Part shown: piece after piece, positions 36,217 to 45,687 of the stretch
Layout of the letters: each line of letters begins with the position of its first letter
Numbering within the stretch: position 1 is the stretch's first letter
Assembly: GCF_022814865.1 (NCBI RefSeq)
Contig: NZ_JAKVRD010000005.1
Location: forward strand, 62,001 to 126,000
From: Shimia aestuarii
GTDB taxonomy: Bacteria; Pseudomonadota; Alphaproteobacteria; Rhodobacterales; Rhodobacteraceae
Direction of reading: 5' to 3'
DNA length: 64,000 nt
Program-made: the position numbers and the translations under genes
Notes under the pieces: model-generated
Database searches by the model: none
Told to the model about the DNA's origin: nothing
Seen by the model: the letters and a program-made list of their open reading frames with translations, nothing else

Positions 36217-36260
36217 CACATACGCGTTACAGACGCGATACCGACGCAATACCGACGTGG
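36217..36260 (-). repeat. 4 x 11-nt repeat array, copy 2 (3' of an acyl-CoA dehydrogenase gene)
   Basis: Units as written on the plus strand: CACATACGCGT, TACAGACGCGA, TACCGACGCAA, TACCGACGTGG. The array ends 3 bases from the stop codon of the acyl-CoA dehydrogenase gene and precedes its hairpin. Same order, same orientation relative to the gene and nearly the same sequence as the copy at 18890-18933. Confidence 0.7.
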
Positions 36261-36263
36261 GTA

Positions 36264-37493
36264 TTAGACCTTCTGCTGCGTGTATTTGCGCAGTTCCTTG
36301 CGGGCGACCTGACGACGGTGAACCGCGTCCGGACCATCCGCAAAACGCAAGGTCCGAACCTGAGTCCACGCTGTTGCGAGCGGCGTATCCTGCGAGATAC
36401 CGGTGCCGCCATGCACTTGGATGGCTTCGTCGATCACCTTGGTTGCAACGTTTGGTGCCACGGTCTTGATCATGCTGATCCAAGGCGCCGCTTCGCGCGG
36501 ATCCCCCTGATCCATGACCCAAGCCGCCTTGAGACAGAGAAGCCGAGCTTGCTCAATCTCCATACGACAATTTGCGATAATGTCGTAGTTGGCCCCAAGA
36601 TGTGCGATCGGCTTGCCAAAGGCTTCGCGATCAAGAGCACGCTTGCAGAACCGCGTCAGGGCCGCTTCCGCCTGACCGATGGCGCGCATGCAGTGGTGAA
36701 TTCGTCCCGGCCCAAGCCGCCCTTGGGCGATCTCGAAACCGCGTCCTTCGCCAAGAAGCATGTTCTTGGCCGGAACACGCACATTGGTGAACCGCATATG
36801 CATATGCCCGTGCGGCGCGTCGTCCTGACCATAGACCATCATCGGGCGCACCGTCTCGATACCCGGCGTATCCGCAGGCACGACAATCATCGAATGCTGC
36901 TGATGCCGCGGCGCATCATCCCCCCCGGTCTTCACCATCACGATATAGACCTTGCACCGGGGATCCCCCGCTCCCGACGACCAATATTTGTCTCCGTCGA
37001 GCACGTAGTCATCGCCATCACGCACGCAAGGCATTGAAATGTTTGTTGCATCCGAGCTCGCCACGTCCGGCTCGGTCATCAGGTAGGCCGAGCGGATATC
37101 GCCGTTGAGAAGCGGTTTCAGCCACTGTTCTTTCATCTCGTCCGAGCCGTATTTCTCGAACACTTCCATGTTTCCAGTGTCCGGCGCGGAACAGTTGAAG
37201 ACCTCAGCCCCAAGCGGTGTCTTGCCCATCTCTTCGGCGAAATACGCGTATTCCACTGTGGTCAGGCCAAAGCCCTTGTCGCTGTCTGTCAGCCAGAAGT
37301 TCCAGAGCCCCCGCTCGCGCGCTTTGGCCTTGAGGCCTTCAAGAATCTCGGCCTGCCGCTCGGTAAAGGTCCAGCGGTCGCCTTTCTCGATCTCAGCGTG
37401 GTATTCTTCTTCCAAGGGCATGATCTCGTTTTCGATCATATCCTTTACCTGCCCCAGCAGGTCTTCGATTTCCGGGCGAACTCCCAGTTGCAT
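36264..37493 (-). CDS. Acyl-CoA dehydrogenase
   Basis: A 409-aa FAD enzyme that oxidises an acyl-CoA to the enoyl-CoA. Family marks are M-T-E-P-D-V-A-S-S-D-A-T-N (flavin and substrate contact), the L-G-P-G-R-I-H-H-C-M-R region and the C-terminal Q-V-H-G-G-T-G-I-S. Its long form with H-Q-Q-H-S-M-I-V-V-P resembles the ACAD10/11-type dehydrogenases. I start at M-Q-L-G-V-R-P because GGGAGG lies 5 bases upstream; 49 earlier codons are rejected. It stands alone, followed by an 11-nt array and a hairpin. Confidence 0.9.
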   Translation of the reverse strand: MQLGVRPEIEDLLGQVKDMIENEIMPLEEEYHAEIEKGDRWTFTERQAEILEGLKAKARERGLWNFWLTDSDKGFGLTTVEYAYFAEEMGKTPLGAEVFNCSAPDTGNMEVFEKYGSDEMKEQWLKPLLNGDIRSAYLMTEPDVASSDATNISMPCVRDGDDYVLDGDKYWSSGAGDPRCKVYIVMVKTGGDDAPRHQQHSMIVVPADTPGIETVRPMMVYGQDDAPHGHMHMRFTNVRVPAKNMLLGEGRGFEIAQGRLGPGRIHHCMRAIGQAEAALTRFCKRALDREAFGKPIAHLGANYDIIANCRMEIEQARLLCLKAAWVMDQGDPREAAPWISMIKTVAPNVATKVIDEAIQVHGGTGISQDTPLATAWTQVRTLRFADGPDAVHRRQVARKELRKYTQQKV

Positions 37494-37701
37494 ATCAGCC
37501 TCCCAAACACTTCTGCGCTCATAACATGGCGTAGCGTCAAACCCCTTGTCCATGCTGCACATCAAGAATGACGCAGGGTCGCGATCCCTCCGCGCCCCTG
37601 CCCCTGCGCACGGTCCCGAAGACCTCGTCACAATTTCCACAAGAAACCGCGATTCAGGGCTTGCACCGCACCGAAAGCCCCATTAATTAGCCCCTCACCG
37701 T

Positions 37702-37776
37702 TGGGGTGTAGCCAAGTGGTAAGGCAACGGTTTTTGGTACCGCGTACCGCAGGTTCGAATCCTGCCACCCCAGCCA
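37702..37776 (+). tRNA. tRNA-Gln (UUG anticodon)
   Basis: A full cloverleaf can be drawn: acceptor TGGGGTG (37702-37708) pairs with CACCCCA (37766-37772), D-stem GCC/GGC, anticodon loop TTTTGGT with TTG at 37734-37736, T-stem GCAGG/CCTGC around TTCGAAT, and CCA encoded at 37774-37776. The outermost anticodon-stem pair (A-C) is mismatched. No other tRNA lies next to it. Confidence 0.95.
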
Positions 37777-37865
37777 CTTTCTCTTCTATAGAATTTTCGC
37801 CTTTCACCGGGAAGTTCGGCCTTCCCGCGGTCCTCGCGGCGGGCGCTTCAGGACAGAGACATGGC

Positions 37866-40800
37866 CTACTGATTGGTAAATATCGGACAGTCCGCTGCGG
37901 TATCGCGTGTGTACTCCGCGCATCCTGACTTGCACGAAGGCGAGGGTGCATTATTCACGATCGTTACCTTCGTCGGGTAGGCATTCAACGGCCATTTTTT
38001 GATCACACCATCGAATCGCACCGCGCAGAAGATTTTGTTGTCGCTGATGTCGACTTCATTTCGGATCAACGTATGTCCTAGTGGTGCTATATTGCTCAAC
38101 GCCACCGTCTGAAGCTGGCTGTTGCCGCGCACCAAAAGGCCTTGACGAATTTCATCGATGTTCGAAAGCCGAATGCCCAAGAAGCCAGAGTTCCGTTCTA
38201 CGAACAACGACCCGCACAAGGGGCCTGATCCCCCCGCGCAAGCGCTACCGATCTTCTCGAGTTTGGCGAACCCGACGAAAAGGAGTTCCTGGTTATCTGA
38301 TACATATGCTGCCCCACCGATCTCTTGCAAAGCGTTGAAGAAGATTTGCTTCATCGGCTTCCAGACATTGCGCTCCAATCGGAAATCCCCACCGATGCGT
38401 TCAAGCATTGGCAGGAACACCGGCTGGCTCAGGCTCGAGATCTCTTCGAATGCGGTGAATTGCTTGGCATCGGCGACCCTCAGATCTCCCACCACCGACT
38501 TGAGGCGTGGCGCTGAAATGAGCTTCAGGTTCTCGTTACCGTTGACTTCGAAACCACCGCCAATGGTCTCAAGATCCGGCAGCCAGATCATCTCGATACC
38601 GGTATTGCCATTGATGAAGAGGTTGCCTTTGATCTCCTTGATCCCCGGCAAGACAACGGTCTGAACGCTGTCCTTTGTCTCGATGTAGATGTGGTCGGCT
38701 GAGAGGAACTGGCCGGACTTCAGCGCCTGCATATCCATCGGTGAGCGCACGAAAGTCTCGCCCGCGAGATGGCGGTCAATGGCGGCGTCTGGCGCATCCT
38801 GAATGACACAGCGGACGCGCCCCACGCGCATGTCCTTTTGAATCCATCCGTTTTGGTCATTCACACCAAGGAAGCCCATGGATGCCGTGCCGGTGTTCTT
38901 CCGCAAGTCCGCCGTCGCTGAAATCGTGGTCCCCGCCGATGTGAAGACGTCATCTAGAACGCGCTCTCCGTAGGACATGATGGAGAGAAGCTCTTTGACC
39001 GTGGGAAGGCGCCAGCGCTCGCCACCCAGAGTTTGGCCGGAACACGCCGCCGCCGCTTCCTGATACCCGAGCACCGCGTCGTTTCCGCTGCTATCGGTGA
39101 GCGGAGCCGACATCCATTTCAGCCCTGTCACCGCATCCTCGACAGTGTCCCCATCTACCAAGAACCTTGTTGTTGGCGTCGGAGCGCTCAGGAACCGATC
39201 ATAGACACAGCGATAGCGCAGCGCATCACGCGCATAGGCATCAGTCACCAAACCGATCGCCGTGCTCGTGCCGAGCTTATAGTTTACGGCCCACTGGTTC
39301 TTGACGCGCCCTGAGCGGTTTTCCGGCGAAGACGTCCAAAACATCTTGGCCATCTCATCGCCAAGTATCGGGTGGACGTAGCCATCGAGACGGGTGAAAT
39401 CCATAAGAGACAAGGCTTCGGCCCTCGTCGGTAGCCGCAAGAATGGCAGGGGCCTGTAGACATCTCGACCATAGCGGGTGCAGCGATAGCCGGCGCGCTG
39501 CAGGTGAACCTCTTCCGTATCCATCTCGGGCCACCAGCCTAATCCGGAGATAGGATCGCTCCGTGTGTCATTGTTCTCGATCTTGAAGCTCGGGGAATCC
39601 GCGACCACTCCGAAAGATCCGGCCTTGCCTGGCGCAACTGGCCAAGCTTCGTTCAGGGGGGCCGCAGGTTGTGGACGCCCTTCCGCACCTTGGATCGCCG
39701 CCAAGAGATCGAGCCTGGGCTTCGTCGCATCAAGCCCTGTGCCAGCCCGCAGGTTCCGAACAGGTGTGCCCGTGCTCACCAGTCTTTGCTCTCGTTCCTC
39801 CGGTGTCATCGTCGGGAAGAGCGAGGCCAAGGCCGCGATAGCCCCGGAGACATGCGGCGCGGCCTGAGATGTGCCGGAATCGTTCATGCCGGCGGCCAAG
39901 ATCTGCGCACCGGGTGCCAACATCTTTAGCCAACGCGCATGGTTGGAGAAACACGCAACCTGATCGTACTCGGACTGGGTATCTGTGCAGGCAGATGTTG
40001 GGTAAGTGACCCCGCCGACATCTGCATCATACACAGCTCCGACCGATAGGATCGCGGATGCACAGGCAGGCCGGGGCATACCATCGGACCAATTGCTATT
40101 GCCGGACGCGGCAACAACGTTGATCCCCGCCAAGCGCGCGCGCACCGCGGCGGCGGCATAGGGATCATTGGACATGCATTCACCCTGTGTACGCTTTATC
40201 TTTTCCCCCAGGCTCAGGTTCATCGCAACGATATCGTAAATACCTTGGTTCGCGATGACCCAATCCATTGCGGCGAGGATACTCACCGTGGAGGCATTGC
40301 GGCCGTTGAAAACATCTAGTGCGAGGATGTCTGTCCGGGGGGCAATGGCGGTGATGATCGCTGCCACGTTCGTACCATGGCCATCGTCATCCGGCTGGCC
40401 ATCGTCAGGCGCGAAATCGGCCGCAAACTGCACCCTGCAAGATCCACCAGGCACAGAGCACCCATAAGGCGATGCCCGAAAATCGACACCTGTATCAAGG
40501 ACGGCGACAGCAGTCCCCTGCCCAAAGTCCCGTGGCGTTTCCCCGGTCAGGCGTTCGATTAGGTCGCGATTGATGATCTTTGTGCTTTCCGTCGTTTGGG
40601 TCGACAGAGTGCTGTTCGGTTCAATCGACTCGACCAGATCGTCATTCGCAATCCTGCCGCGAAGCTCGCTACCCGCCTCAAGTATTTGAAAGATCGGAAG
40701 TTTGGGAAGCTCCGGGCCCAAGAATAACCCACAGGCACGTGAGTTGAGCAGGATTTTGTCTTTGTTGCGAGCCGACAAACGCACGGCATCGTCGAGATCC

Positions 40801-41450
40801 TTCGCAGACGGTCCCCCCACCTTTTCCTCTTGGGATGTCTTGAGCACAACCAACTCTCCCCCGGCGAGGTCGGCAGCAGGATCAGGGGTGTAAGGCGTCG
40901 CCGCCGTCGCGTCTCCTATAGCACTTTCAACGCGCACCATTCCTGAAGAAGCCTGCGGCTCGGCTATCGCGATAATCTGACGATCCGTCCTGCTAAGAAT
41001 ACGCGGTTCGCTATCGCCAAGGAAAAGCCTCAGCCCCTTCGCATCTAAGTTCTGACCTTCCACGCAAATCACGGTCCGGACATTCGAAGGCGATGTGCTG
41101 GGCTGGAAACTTGTGATTTCAGGCGGCCGTTCAACGTAAGTGAAGATAGGTTCTTCTTCGCTGGTTCCGTCGCTGTTGCGCACTTTGACAACCACCGGGC
41201 CGGACTGCTCCGACGCAGGAGCAAACGCTTCGATCGAGGTATCCGTCGAGGATCTCACGCGCCCTTCGACACCGCCAAACGTCACTTGGACATCACCTGT
41301 GCCGAAATCCTCACCATTCACTGTGACCAGGGTTTCGCTCCCAATATACCCTTCGTTCGGCACAACCGAGAGCACGCTTGGTTTGCAAGACGCCAGCAAT
41401 AGGATTGCACACATGCCCGCGATTGCATTGCGTATCGTGTCAAAAGTCAT
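37866..41450 (-). CDS. Large subtilisin-like lipoprotein with IPT/TIG, DUF1566-like and receptor-L-like domains
   Basis: A 1194-aa protein. A signal with lipobox L-A-S-C puts the lipidated Cys at 22. Two IPT/TIG-like beta domains follow (about 24-106 and 109-188), then a spacer and an S8 subtilase (about 305-590) with Asp319 in L-D-T-G-V-D, His358 in D-G-H-G-T, Asn451 in A-S-G-N and Ser528 in S-G-T-S-Q-A-A-P-H-V. After it come two Lcl/DUF1566-like blocks (about 635-750 with R-L-P-T-R-A-E, and 762-895 with R-L-P-T-V-K-E) and a repetitive receptor-L-like region (about 930-1150). Predicted cell-surface or periplasmic protease; target unknown. Codon use is less GC-biased than in its neighbours. 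Confidence 0.85.
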   Translation of the reverse strand: MTFDTIRNAIAGMCAILLLASCKPSVLSVVPNEGYIGSETLVTVNGEDFGTGDVQVTFGGVEGRVRSSTDTSIEAFAPASEQSGPVVVKVRNSDGTSEEEPIFTYVERPPEITSFQPSTSPSNVRTVICVEGQNLDAKGLRLFLGDSEPRILSRTDRQIIAIAEPQASSGMVRVESAIGDATAATPYTPDPAADLAGGELVVLKTSQEEKVGGPSAKDLDDAVRLSARNKDKILLNSRACGLFLGPELPKLPIFQILEAGSELRGRIANDDLVESIEPNSTLSTQTTESTKIINRDLIERLTGETPRDFGQGTAVAVLDTGVDFRASPYGCSVPGGSCRVQFAADFAPDDGQPDDDGHGTNVAAIITAIAPRTDILALDVFNGRNASTVSILAAMDWVIANQGIYDIVAMNLSLGEKIKRTQGECMSNDPYAAAAVRARLAGINVVAASGNSNWSDGMPRPACASAILSVGAVYDADVGGVTYPTSACTDTQSEYDQVACFSNHARWLKMLAPGAQILAAGMNDSGTSQAAPHVSGAIAALASLFPTMTPEEREQRLVSTGTPVRNLRAGTGLDATKPRLDLLAAIQGAEGRPQPAAPLNEAWPVAPGKAGSFGVVADSPSFKIENNDTRSDPISGLGWWPEMDTEEVHLQRAGYRCTRYGRDVYRPLPFLRLPTRAEALSLMDFTRLDGYVHPILGDEMAKMFWTSSPENRSGRVKNQWAVNYKLGTSTAIGLVTDAYARDALRYRCVYDRFLSAPTPTTRFLVDGDTVEDAVTGLKWMSAPLTDSSGNDAVLGYQEAAAACSGQTLGGERWRLPTVKELLSIMSYGERVLDDVFTSAGTTISATADLRKNTGTASMGFLGVNDQNGWIQKDMRVGRVRCVIQDAPDAAIDRHLAGETFVRSPMDMQALKSGQFLSADHIYIETKDSVQTVVLPGIKEIKGNLFINGNTGIEMIWLPDLETIGGGFEVNGNENLKLISAPRLKSVVGDLRVADAKQFTAFEEISSLSQPVFLPMLERIGGDFRLERNVWKPMKQIFFNALQEIGGAAYVSDNQELLFVGFAKLEKIGSACAGGSGPLCGSLFVERNSGFLGIRLSNIDEIRQGLLVRGNSQLQTVALSNIAPLGHTLIRNEVDISDNKIFCAVRFDGVIKKWPLNAYPTKVTIVNNAPSPSCKSGCAEYTRDTAADCPIFTNQ

Positions 41451-41660
41451 TCTGAAATCCCAAGAAAAAATCGATTCTCTCAGAGCATGGTATGTCGAAT
41501 GACCGCAGGACCAAGAAAAATCTTGGCGGCGCGCTCTCGGCTTTCGACCATCGAAGCCCGGGGAAAACGAGAGAAAAGATCAGGCCTCCGGGCGCACTGC
41601 CGGGAAGGCCCAAGGAGCCGCGAAAGGTATTCTAGTGGCTCTCAGCCGCCTAGCCTTGGC

Positions 41661-42674
41661 TCAAGGACGGTAGGAACCCGGCGTGCGATTTGTCCATTTC
41701 CGAAAGGCCCGATGGAAATTCTCAGGCGCAGAAAACCCGGTATCAAAGGCGATTTTCTCGATACTATCTGAACCTTGCTGAAGGGCGCGTATGGCCATGT
41801 CTCGGCGTAGGGCATCTTTGATGGACTGAAACGATGTGCCTTCCTCTTTCAGGCGGCGATTGAGGGTCCGTCGGGTCATCTTGAGCGCCGCTGCGGCTTC
41901 GGGAAGTTGGCACGATTGCCATTCGACACCATAAAGGAAGGCACGGACGCGGAGGCTGTGCGTATGCGCGCGCGATCCGGTAAATATCCAATCGAGAGGT
42001 GCGCGCTCAAGGAATACCGAAGCCTCTTCCGGGCTGCGTGTGGCGGGGCGCGTGAACTGGTTTGGGTCAAACCGAATACACGTCTGAGCCGACGCGAAGC
42101 GCACGGGACAGGGAAAGATGACAGCGTAATCCGCAGCAAAATCCGGGCGCGGGAAGGCAAAGCGCACTTCCTTGACCGGCGTTTCTATGCCCGCCAACCA
42201 AGACAACAACCCATGCGCCAGCTTCAACAAGAGCATATGCCCAAAGCGCTGCGGCGTGGCGTCCTCTGCATAGGGGTGCAACACGAGCTCCACGTCTTCG
42301 GGTCCGCTCCGAAGATCGAGACGAAAGTCATCTAGAAGCAGGTTCCAGTAGGTTGAGAAACGATAGAGCGCCGAAGGCAAACTGCGCGCCTCCCGCATGA
42401 CGGTGACAAGGTGTTGCAGCGCGCGCGGCCGAATAGGGCGGCTCCAGAGCCCCATCATCTCATCTCCGGTCTCGGGCGCGGCAAGCTGATAGAGCCGCGT
42501 GATTTCATCGAGGGTCACGCGCTGCGAGGGCGCCATCGGGCCGATTTGCATCCCCGAGCGACGCAGCAGCGACTCCATAACGTCAGGCGCGCATCGAGAG
42601 TCGAGCGCGTCGAGCCAATCCTGAACAAAAGCGGCGGACACTGTGGTTAAAGATATCGGATCTTGGTGGGTCAC
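41661..42674 (-). CDS. AraC family transcriptional regulator (OruR-like)
   Basis: A 337-aa regulator with an arabinose-binding-like N-terminal domain of the kind seen in OruR/ArgR-type AraC proteins (L-Y-Q-L-A-A-P-E-T-G-D-E-M-M-G-L-W) and a C-terminal HTH_18 (about 235-335: L-P-E-A-A-A-A-L-K-M-T-R-R-T-L-N-R-R-L, then A-F-D-T-G-F-S-A-P-E-N-F-H-R-A-F-R-K-W). I use a GTG start that gives the usual family length; ATG codons further upstream would run into the promoter and coding region of the divergent dmdC-like gene. It probably controls dmdC-dmdD. Confidence 0.82.
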   Translation of the reverse strand: MTHQDPISLTTVSAAFVQDWLDALDSRCAPDVMESLLRRSGMQIGPMAPSQRVTLDEITRLYQLAAPETGDEMMGLWSRPIRPRALQHLVTVMREARSLPSALYRFSTYWNLLLDDFRLDLRSGPEDVELVLHPYAEDATPQRFGHMLLLKLAHGLLSWLAGIETPVKEVRFAFPRPDFAADYAVIFPCPVRFASAQTCIRFDPNQFTRPATRSPEEASVFLERAPLDWIFTGSRAHTHSLRVRAFLYGVEWQSCQLPEAAAALKMTRRTLNRRLKEEGTSFQSIKDALRRDMAIRALQQGSDSIEKIAFDTGFSAPENFHRAFRKWTNRTPGSYRP

Positions 42675-42690
42675 AGACAGATCCCATTGG

Positions 42691-42736
42691 CGCAATCGGA
42701 TAGTAGTTTGGCAACAAATGCACTTCTGCGCAATCG
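42691..42736 (+). promoter_or_regulatory. Direct repeat in the araC-dmdC divergent promoter region
   Basis: CGCAATCG occurs at 42691-42698 and 42729-42736, 38 bases apart, in the only gap between the AraC gene and the dmdC-like gene. AraC proteins usually bind direct repeats, so this is a candidate operator. The unit is short. Confidence 0.3.
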
Positions 42737-42787
42737 TTTCCGGCGCTATATGGCGAAAGGTCATAGTTTTCCGGCAAGGAGTTCCAC

Positions 42788-44551
42788 ATGTCATACCAAC
42801 CGCCATCAAAGGATCTGTTGTTTTGTATCGAGCACCTGTCCCATTGGGAGACGGTGTCTGAGCTCGAACCTTATGCCGACTACGACCTTTCAGACATTCA
42901 GGCCGCGCTGGACGGTTTCGGCCGTTTCTGTGCCGAGCAAGTCGCGCCCCTATCGCAGATCGGCGACGAACTTAGCGCCACATTCGACAATGGGCGCGTG
43001 ACGCTTCCAGAGGGGCACGCTCGCGCTTACGCGCAGTTCGTCGAGATGGGCTGGCAATCACTGACTCATCCTGCCGAGTTCGGCGGAATGGGCCTGCCGC
43101 GCGCCGTCGGGGCCGCAGGTGTCGAGATGCTGAACGCAGCAGACATGAGTTTTGGTTTGTGTCCGCTTCTGACCGATGGAGCGATTGAGGCCTTGCTCCT
43201 GACCGGTTCGGAAGATCAGAAAACAACATACCTTGAACCGCTCATCGCAGGGCGTTGGTCGGGTACCATGAACCTGACCGAACCACAGGCGGGCAGCGAT
43301 CTTGGGCGTGTGGCAACAAAGGCCGTGAAACGAACCGACGACACGTATGGGATTACCGGCACCAAGATCTTCATCACCTATGGGGCCCATGATCTTACGG
43401 AAAACATCATTCACCTTGTGCTCGCCCGCACCCCTGATGCGCCTGCGGGCCCGAAAGGCCTAAGCCTTTTCATCGTGCCGCAAAAACTCCTGAATGAAGA
43501 CGGTGTTCCTGCGACGGAAAACACCGTGACCTGTGTCAGCATCGAACACAAGCTGGGCGTCCGGGCGAGCCCCACAGCGGTCTTGGACTATAGGGACGCG
43601 ACCGGTTTCCTGATCGGAGAAGAGAACCGCGGCCTAGAATATATGTTCATCATGATGAACGCCGCACGCTTCTCTGTTGGCGTGCAAGGCATCGCGACAT
43701 CGGAGCGCGCCTATCAACGCGCACTTGCCTACGCGCAAGACCGGGTCCAGAGCCGTCCGGTCAACGGATCGGCCAAGGATGCCGTCGCGATCATCGAACA
43801 CCCGGATGTACGTCGGATGCTTCTGCGCATGCGCAGCCTGACCGAGGGTGGACGCGCCATGGCGGCGGCGACGGCAGGTTTGTTGGATATCGGCCACCAT
43901 CAGAAAAACCCGGAAGCGGCGGCACTGGCTGAATTCATGGTGCCACTGGTCAAGGGGTTCTGCACGGAACGCGCGGTGGAGGTCGCCTCGCTCGGAGTGC
44001 AAATCCACGGCGGCATGGGCTTCATTGAAGAAACCGGCGCGGCGCAGCACTATCGCGACGCCCGCATCCTGCCAATCTACGAAGGCACGACGGCCATTCA
44101 GGCCAACGACCTTTTGGGCCGCAAGGTCATGCGGGATGGTGGGGAAACCGCGCGACGCTTCTCTGCGCAGATCGCAGAGACAGAGGCGGCATTGGCCCAA
44201 GGCGACGCCAATGCACAGGCCATCGGTGCGGCCCTGACGCTGGCCCGTGCGGAATTCGATGCCTCGTTGGAGTGGCTCCTAGAAAACAGCCGCAGCGATA
44301 TCGATGCGAGCTTTGCCGGGTCCGTCCCGTTCTTGATGCTCACCGGGACGCTTGCCGCGGGATGGAAACTCGCCAAGGCGGCGCTGGCCGCAGAGGCGCG
44401 CCTGCAGACAGGTGAAGACCCGGCGTTCATGACCCAGAAAATCGCCACCGCGCTCTTCTACGCCCAGCATATCCTGCCGGAGTGCAGCGCAGAGAAAGCA
44501 CGTATCTTGCATGGTGCTGGCAGTGTTCTCAACGCCGCTTTCCCCGAATAA
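42788..44551 (+). CDS. dmdC: DmdC-like acyl-CoA dehydrogenase (3-methylmercaptopropionyl-CoA dehydrogenase)
   Basis: A 587-aa acyl-CoA dehydrogenase, longer than the usual 380-400 residues because of an extra C-terminal helical domain, as in DmdC. Marks are M-N-L-T-E-P-Q-A-G-S-D-L-G, Y-G-A-H-D-L-T-E-N-I, Q-I-H-G-G-M-G-F-I-E-E-T-G and the probable catalytic base Glu432 in I-Y-E-G-T-T. DmdC oxidises MMPA-CoA to MTA-CoA in DMSP demethylation. The assignment is strengthened by the crotonase gene 23 bases downstream, the dmdC-dmdD order known from Ruegeria. Other long acyl-CoA dehydrogenases share the build, so substrate is inferred. Confidence 0.82.
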   Translation: MSYQPPSKDLLFCIEHLSHWETVSELEPYADYDLSDIQAALDGFGRFCAEQVAPLSQIGDELSATFDNGRVTLPEGHARAYAQFVEMGWQSLTHPAEFGGMGLPRAVGAAGVEMLNAADMSFGLCPLLTDGAIEALLLTGSEDQKTTYLEPLIAGRWSGTMNLTEPQAGSDLGRVATKAVKRTDDTYGITGTKIFITYGAHDLTENIIHLVLARTPDAPAGPKGLSLFIVPQKLLNEDGVPATENTVTCVSIEHKLGVRASPTAVLDYRDATGFLIGEENRGLEYMFIMMNAARFSVGVQGIATSERAYQRALAYAQDRVQSRPVNGSAKDAVAIIEHPDVRRMLLRMRSLTEGGRAMAAATAGLLDIGHHQKNPEAAALAEFMVPLVKGFCTERAVEVASLGVQIHGGMGFIEETGAAQHYRDARILPIYEGTTAIQANDLLGRKVMRDGGETARRFSAQIAETEAALAQGDANAQAIGAALTLARAEFDASLEWLLENSRSDIDASFAGSVPFLMLTGTLAAGWKLAKAALAAEARLQTGEDPAFMTQKIATALFYAQHILPECSAEKARILHGAGSVLNAAFPE

Positions 44552-44574
44552 CAACCCGCGAAAGGACTTGATCG

Positions 44575-45384
44575 ATGAATGATGTCGTAAACCCCGACAC
44601 CTATGAGACCCTTGCCATTTCCGAGCACGACAACGGCCTCTACGTGGTGAAACTCAACCGCCCCTCCAAACGCAATGCATTGGACGTGCTGACCATCGAA
44701 GAGTTGATCCGTTTCTTTAGCAGCGCGCGCATGGCTGGGGTGAAAGCGGTTGTGCTCGCCGGCGAAGGCGCGCACTTCTGTGCGGGCTTGGATTTGGTTG
44801 AACATTGGAAAGCCGATCGCAGCGCAGATGATTTCATGCATGTGTGCCTGCGGTGGCATGAGGCCTTCAACAAGATGGAATATGGCGGCGTGCCCATCAT
44901 CGCGGCCTTGCAGGGGGCGGTCGTCGGCGGCGGCCTCGAACTTGCCAGCGCAGCGCATGTCCGTGTGATCGATTCCGGCACCTATTTCGCCCTGCCGGAA
45001 GGCCAGCGGGGTATTTTCACTGGTGGTGGCGCCACGATCCGCGTCTCTGACATGATCGGCAAATACCGCATGATCGACATGGTTCTAACAGGGCGCGTTT
45101 ACCAAGGACAGGAAGCCGTCGATCTTGGCCTTGCACAGTATATCGTCGAGGATGGCACCAGCTTTGACAAGGCCATGGAACTGGCCGAGAAAGTCGCGCA
45201 GAACTTGCCGTTGACCAACTTCGCGATCTGTTCAGCCGTGAGCCACATGAACAATATGTCTGGCATGGACGCGGCATATGCTGAGGCTTTCGTTGGCGGC
45301 ATTGTTAACACGCAACCCGCCGCCCGTGAGCGCTTGGAAGCCTTTGCGAACAAGACGGCCGCCCGCGTGCGGCCCAAAAGCTAA
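44575..45384 (+). CDS. dmdD: DmdD-like enoyl-CoA hydratase (methylthioacryloyl-CoA hydratase)
   Basis: A 269-aa crotonase. The oxyanion hole is formed around [12 protein letters not shown] and [10 protein letters not shown]. Both catalytic glutamates are present: Glu122 in G-G-L-E and Glu142 in L-P-E-G-Q. In Ruegeria pomeroyi DmdD, as I recall, they are Glu121 and Glu141, an almost identical spacing and protein length. That enzyme turns MTA-CoA into acetaldehyde, methanethiol, CO2 and CoA. Start has GAAAGGA upstream. A general enoyl-CoA hydratase remains possible. Confidence 0.8.
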   Translation: MNDVVNPDTYETLAISEHDNGLYVVKLNRPSKRNALDVLTIEELIRFFSSARMAGVKAVVLAGEGAHFCAGLDLVEHWKADRSADDFMHVCLRWHEAFNKMEYGGVPIIAALQGAVVGGGLELASAAHVRVIDSGTYFALPEGQRGIFTGGGATIRVSDMIGKYRMIDMVLTGRVYQGQEAVDLGLAQYIVEDGTSFDKAMELAEKVAQNLPLTNFAICSAVSHMNNMSGMDAAYAEAFVGGIVNTQPAARERLEAFANKTAARVRPKS

Positions 45385-45687
45385 GGCGCCCCGCACCACA
45401 CGATAATACTGGTCGGGCACCTGCGCCATCGCACTGCCCGACCAGACCAGCAGGCGCATTGCTCCCCAATCGCGACCGGCCTTCCCCAAAAGCTCAGCCC
45501 CGTTTCGTTCTCCGCATTGGCAGCAATGCCAGAGCGCAAGCCATTCTAGCCCTCTCACGGGTTGCAAAATGCTATGTTATATCATAACAGATTCTTCAAA
45601 CATCGCTGACCAAGTGACCTAGGCAAAACCCAATCGCCGCCCGGGACAATCTCATCCAACGTTTTGAACACCTAACAGGAGCGCAAT
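45385..45687. other. Intergenic region between dmdD and the Zur-type COG0523 gene
   Basis: The first 170 bases hold nothing I can support. The second half contains TTGCAA at about 45563-45568, the Zur-like palindrome at 45575-45589 and about 98 bases of leader before the GTPase ATG, which has CAGGAG as ribosome site. No small gene recognised. Confidence 0.5.
45575..45589 (+). promoter_or_regulatory. Zur-box-like palindrome
   Basis: TGTTAT-ATC-ATAACA is a 15-base dyad with perfect 6-base arms. It closely resembles the alphaproteobacterial Zur consensus (TGTTATA-n-TATAACA, from memory). It overlaps the likely promoter of a COG0523 GTPase gene, a standard Zur target, so zinc repression is expected. 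Confidence 0.72.

Noticed and set aside
37628-37951. A 107-codon minus-strand frame containing an A-G-F-E-P-A-like stretch
   Set aside because: It covers the antisense of tRNA-Gln; such peptides are a common artefact of translated tRNA genes.
41511-41526. Inverted repeat CCAAGA-aaaa-TCTTGG as a terminator
   Set aside because: The stem is only 6 bp with weak pairs and no following T-run on either strand; it lies upstream of the protease gene, so at most it is an operator.
37702-42674. Genomic island integrated at tRNA-Gln
   Set aside because: The region beside the tRNA is compositionally a little different, but there is no integrase gene and I found no repeat of the tRNA 3' end.
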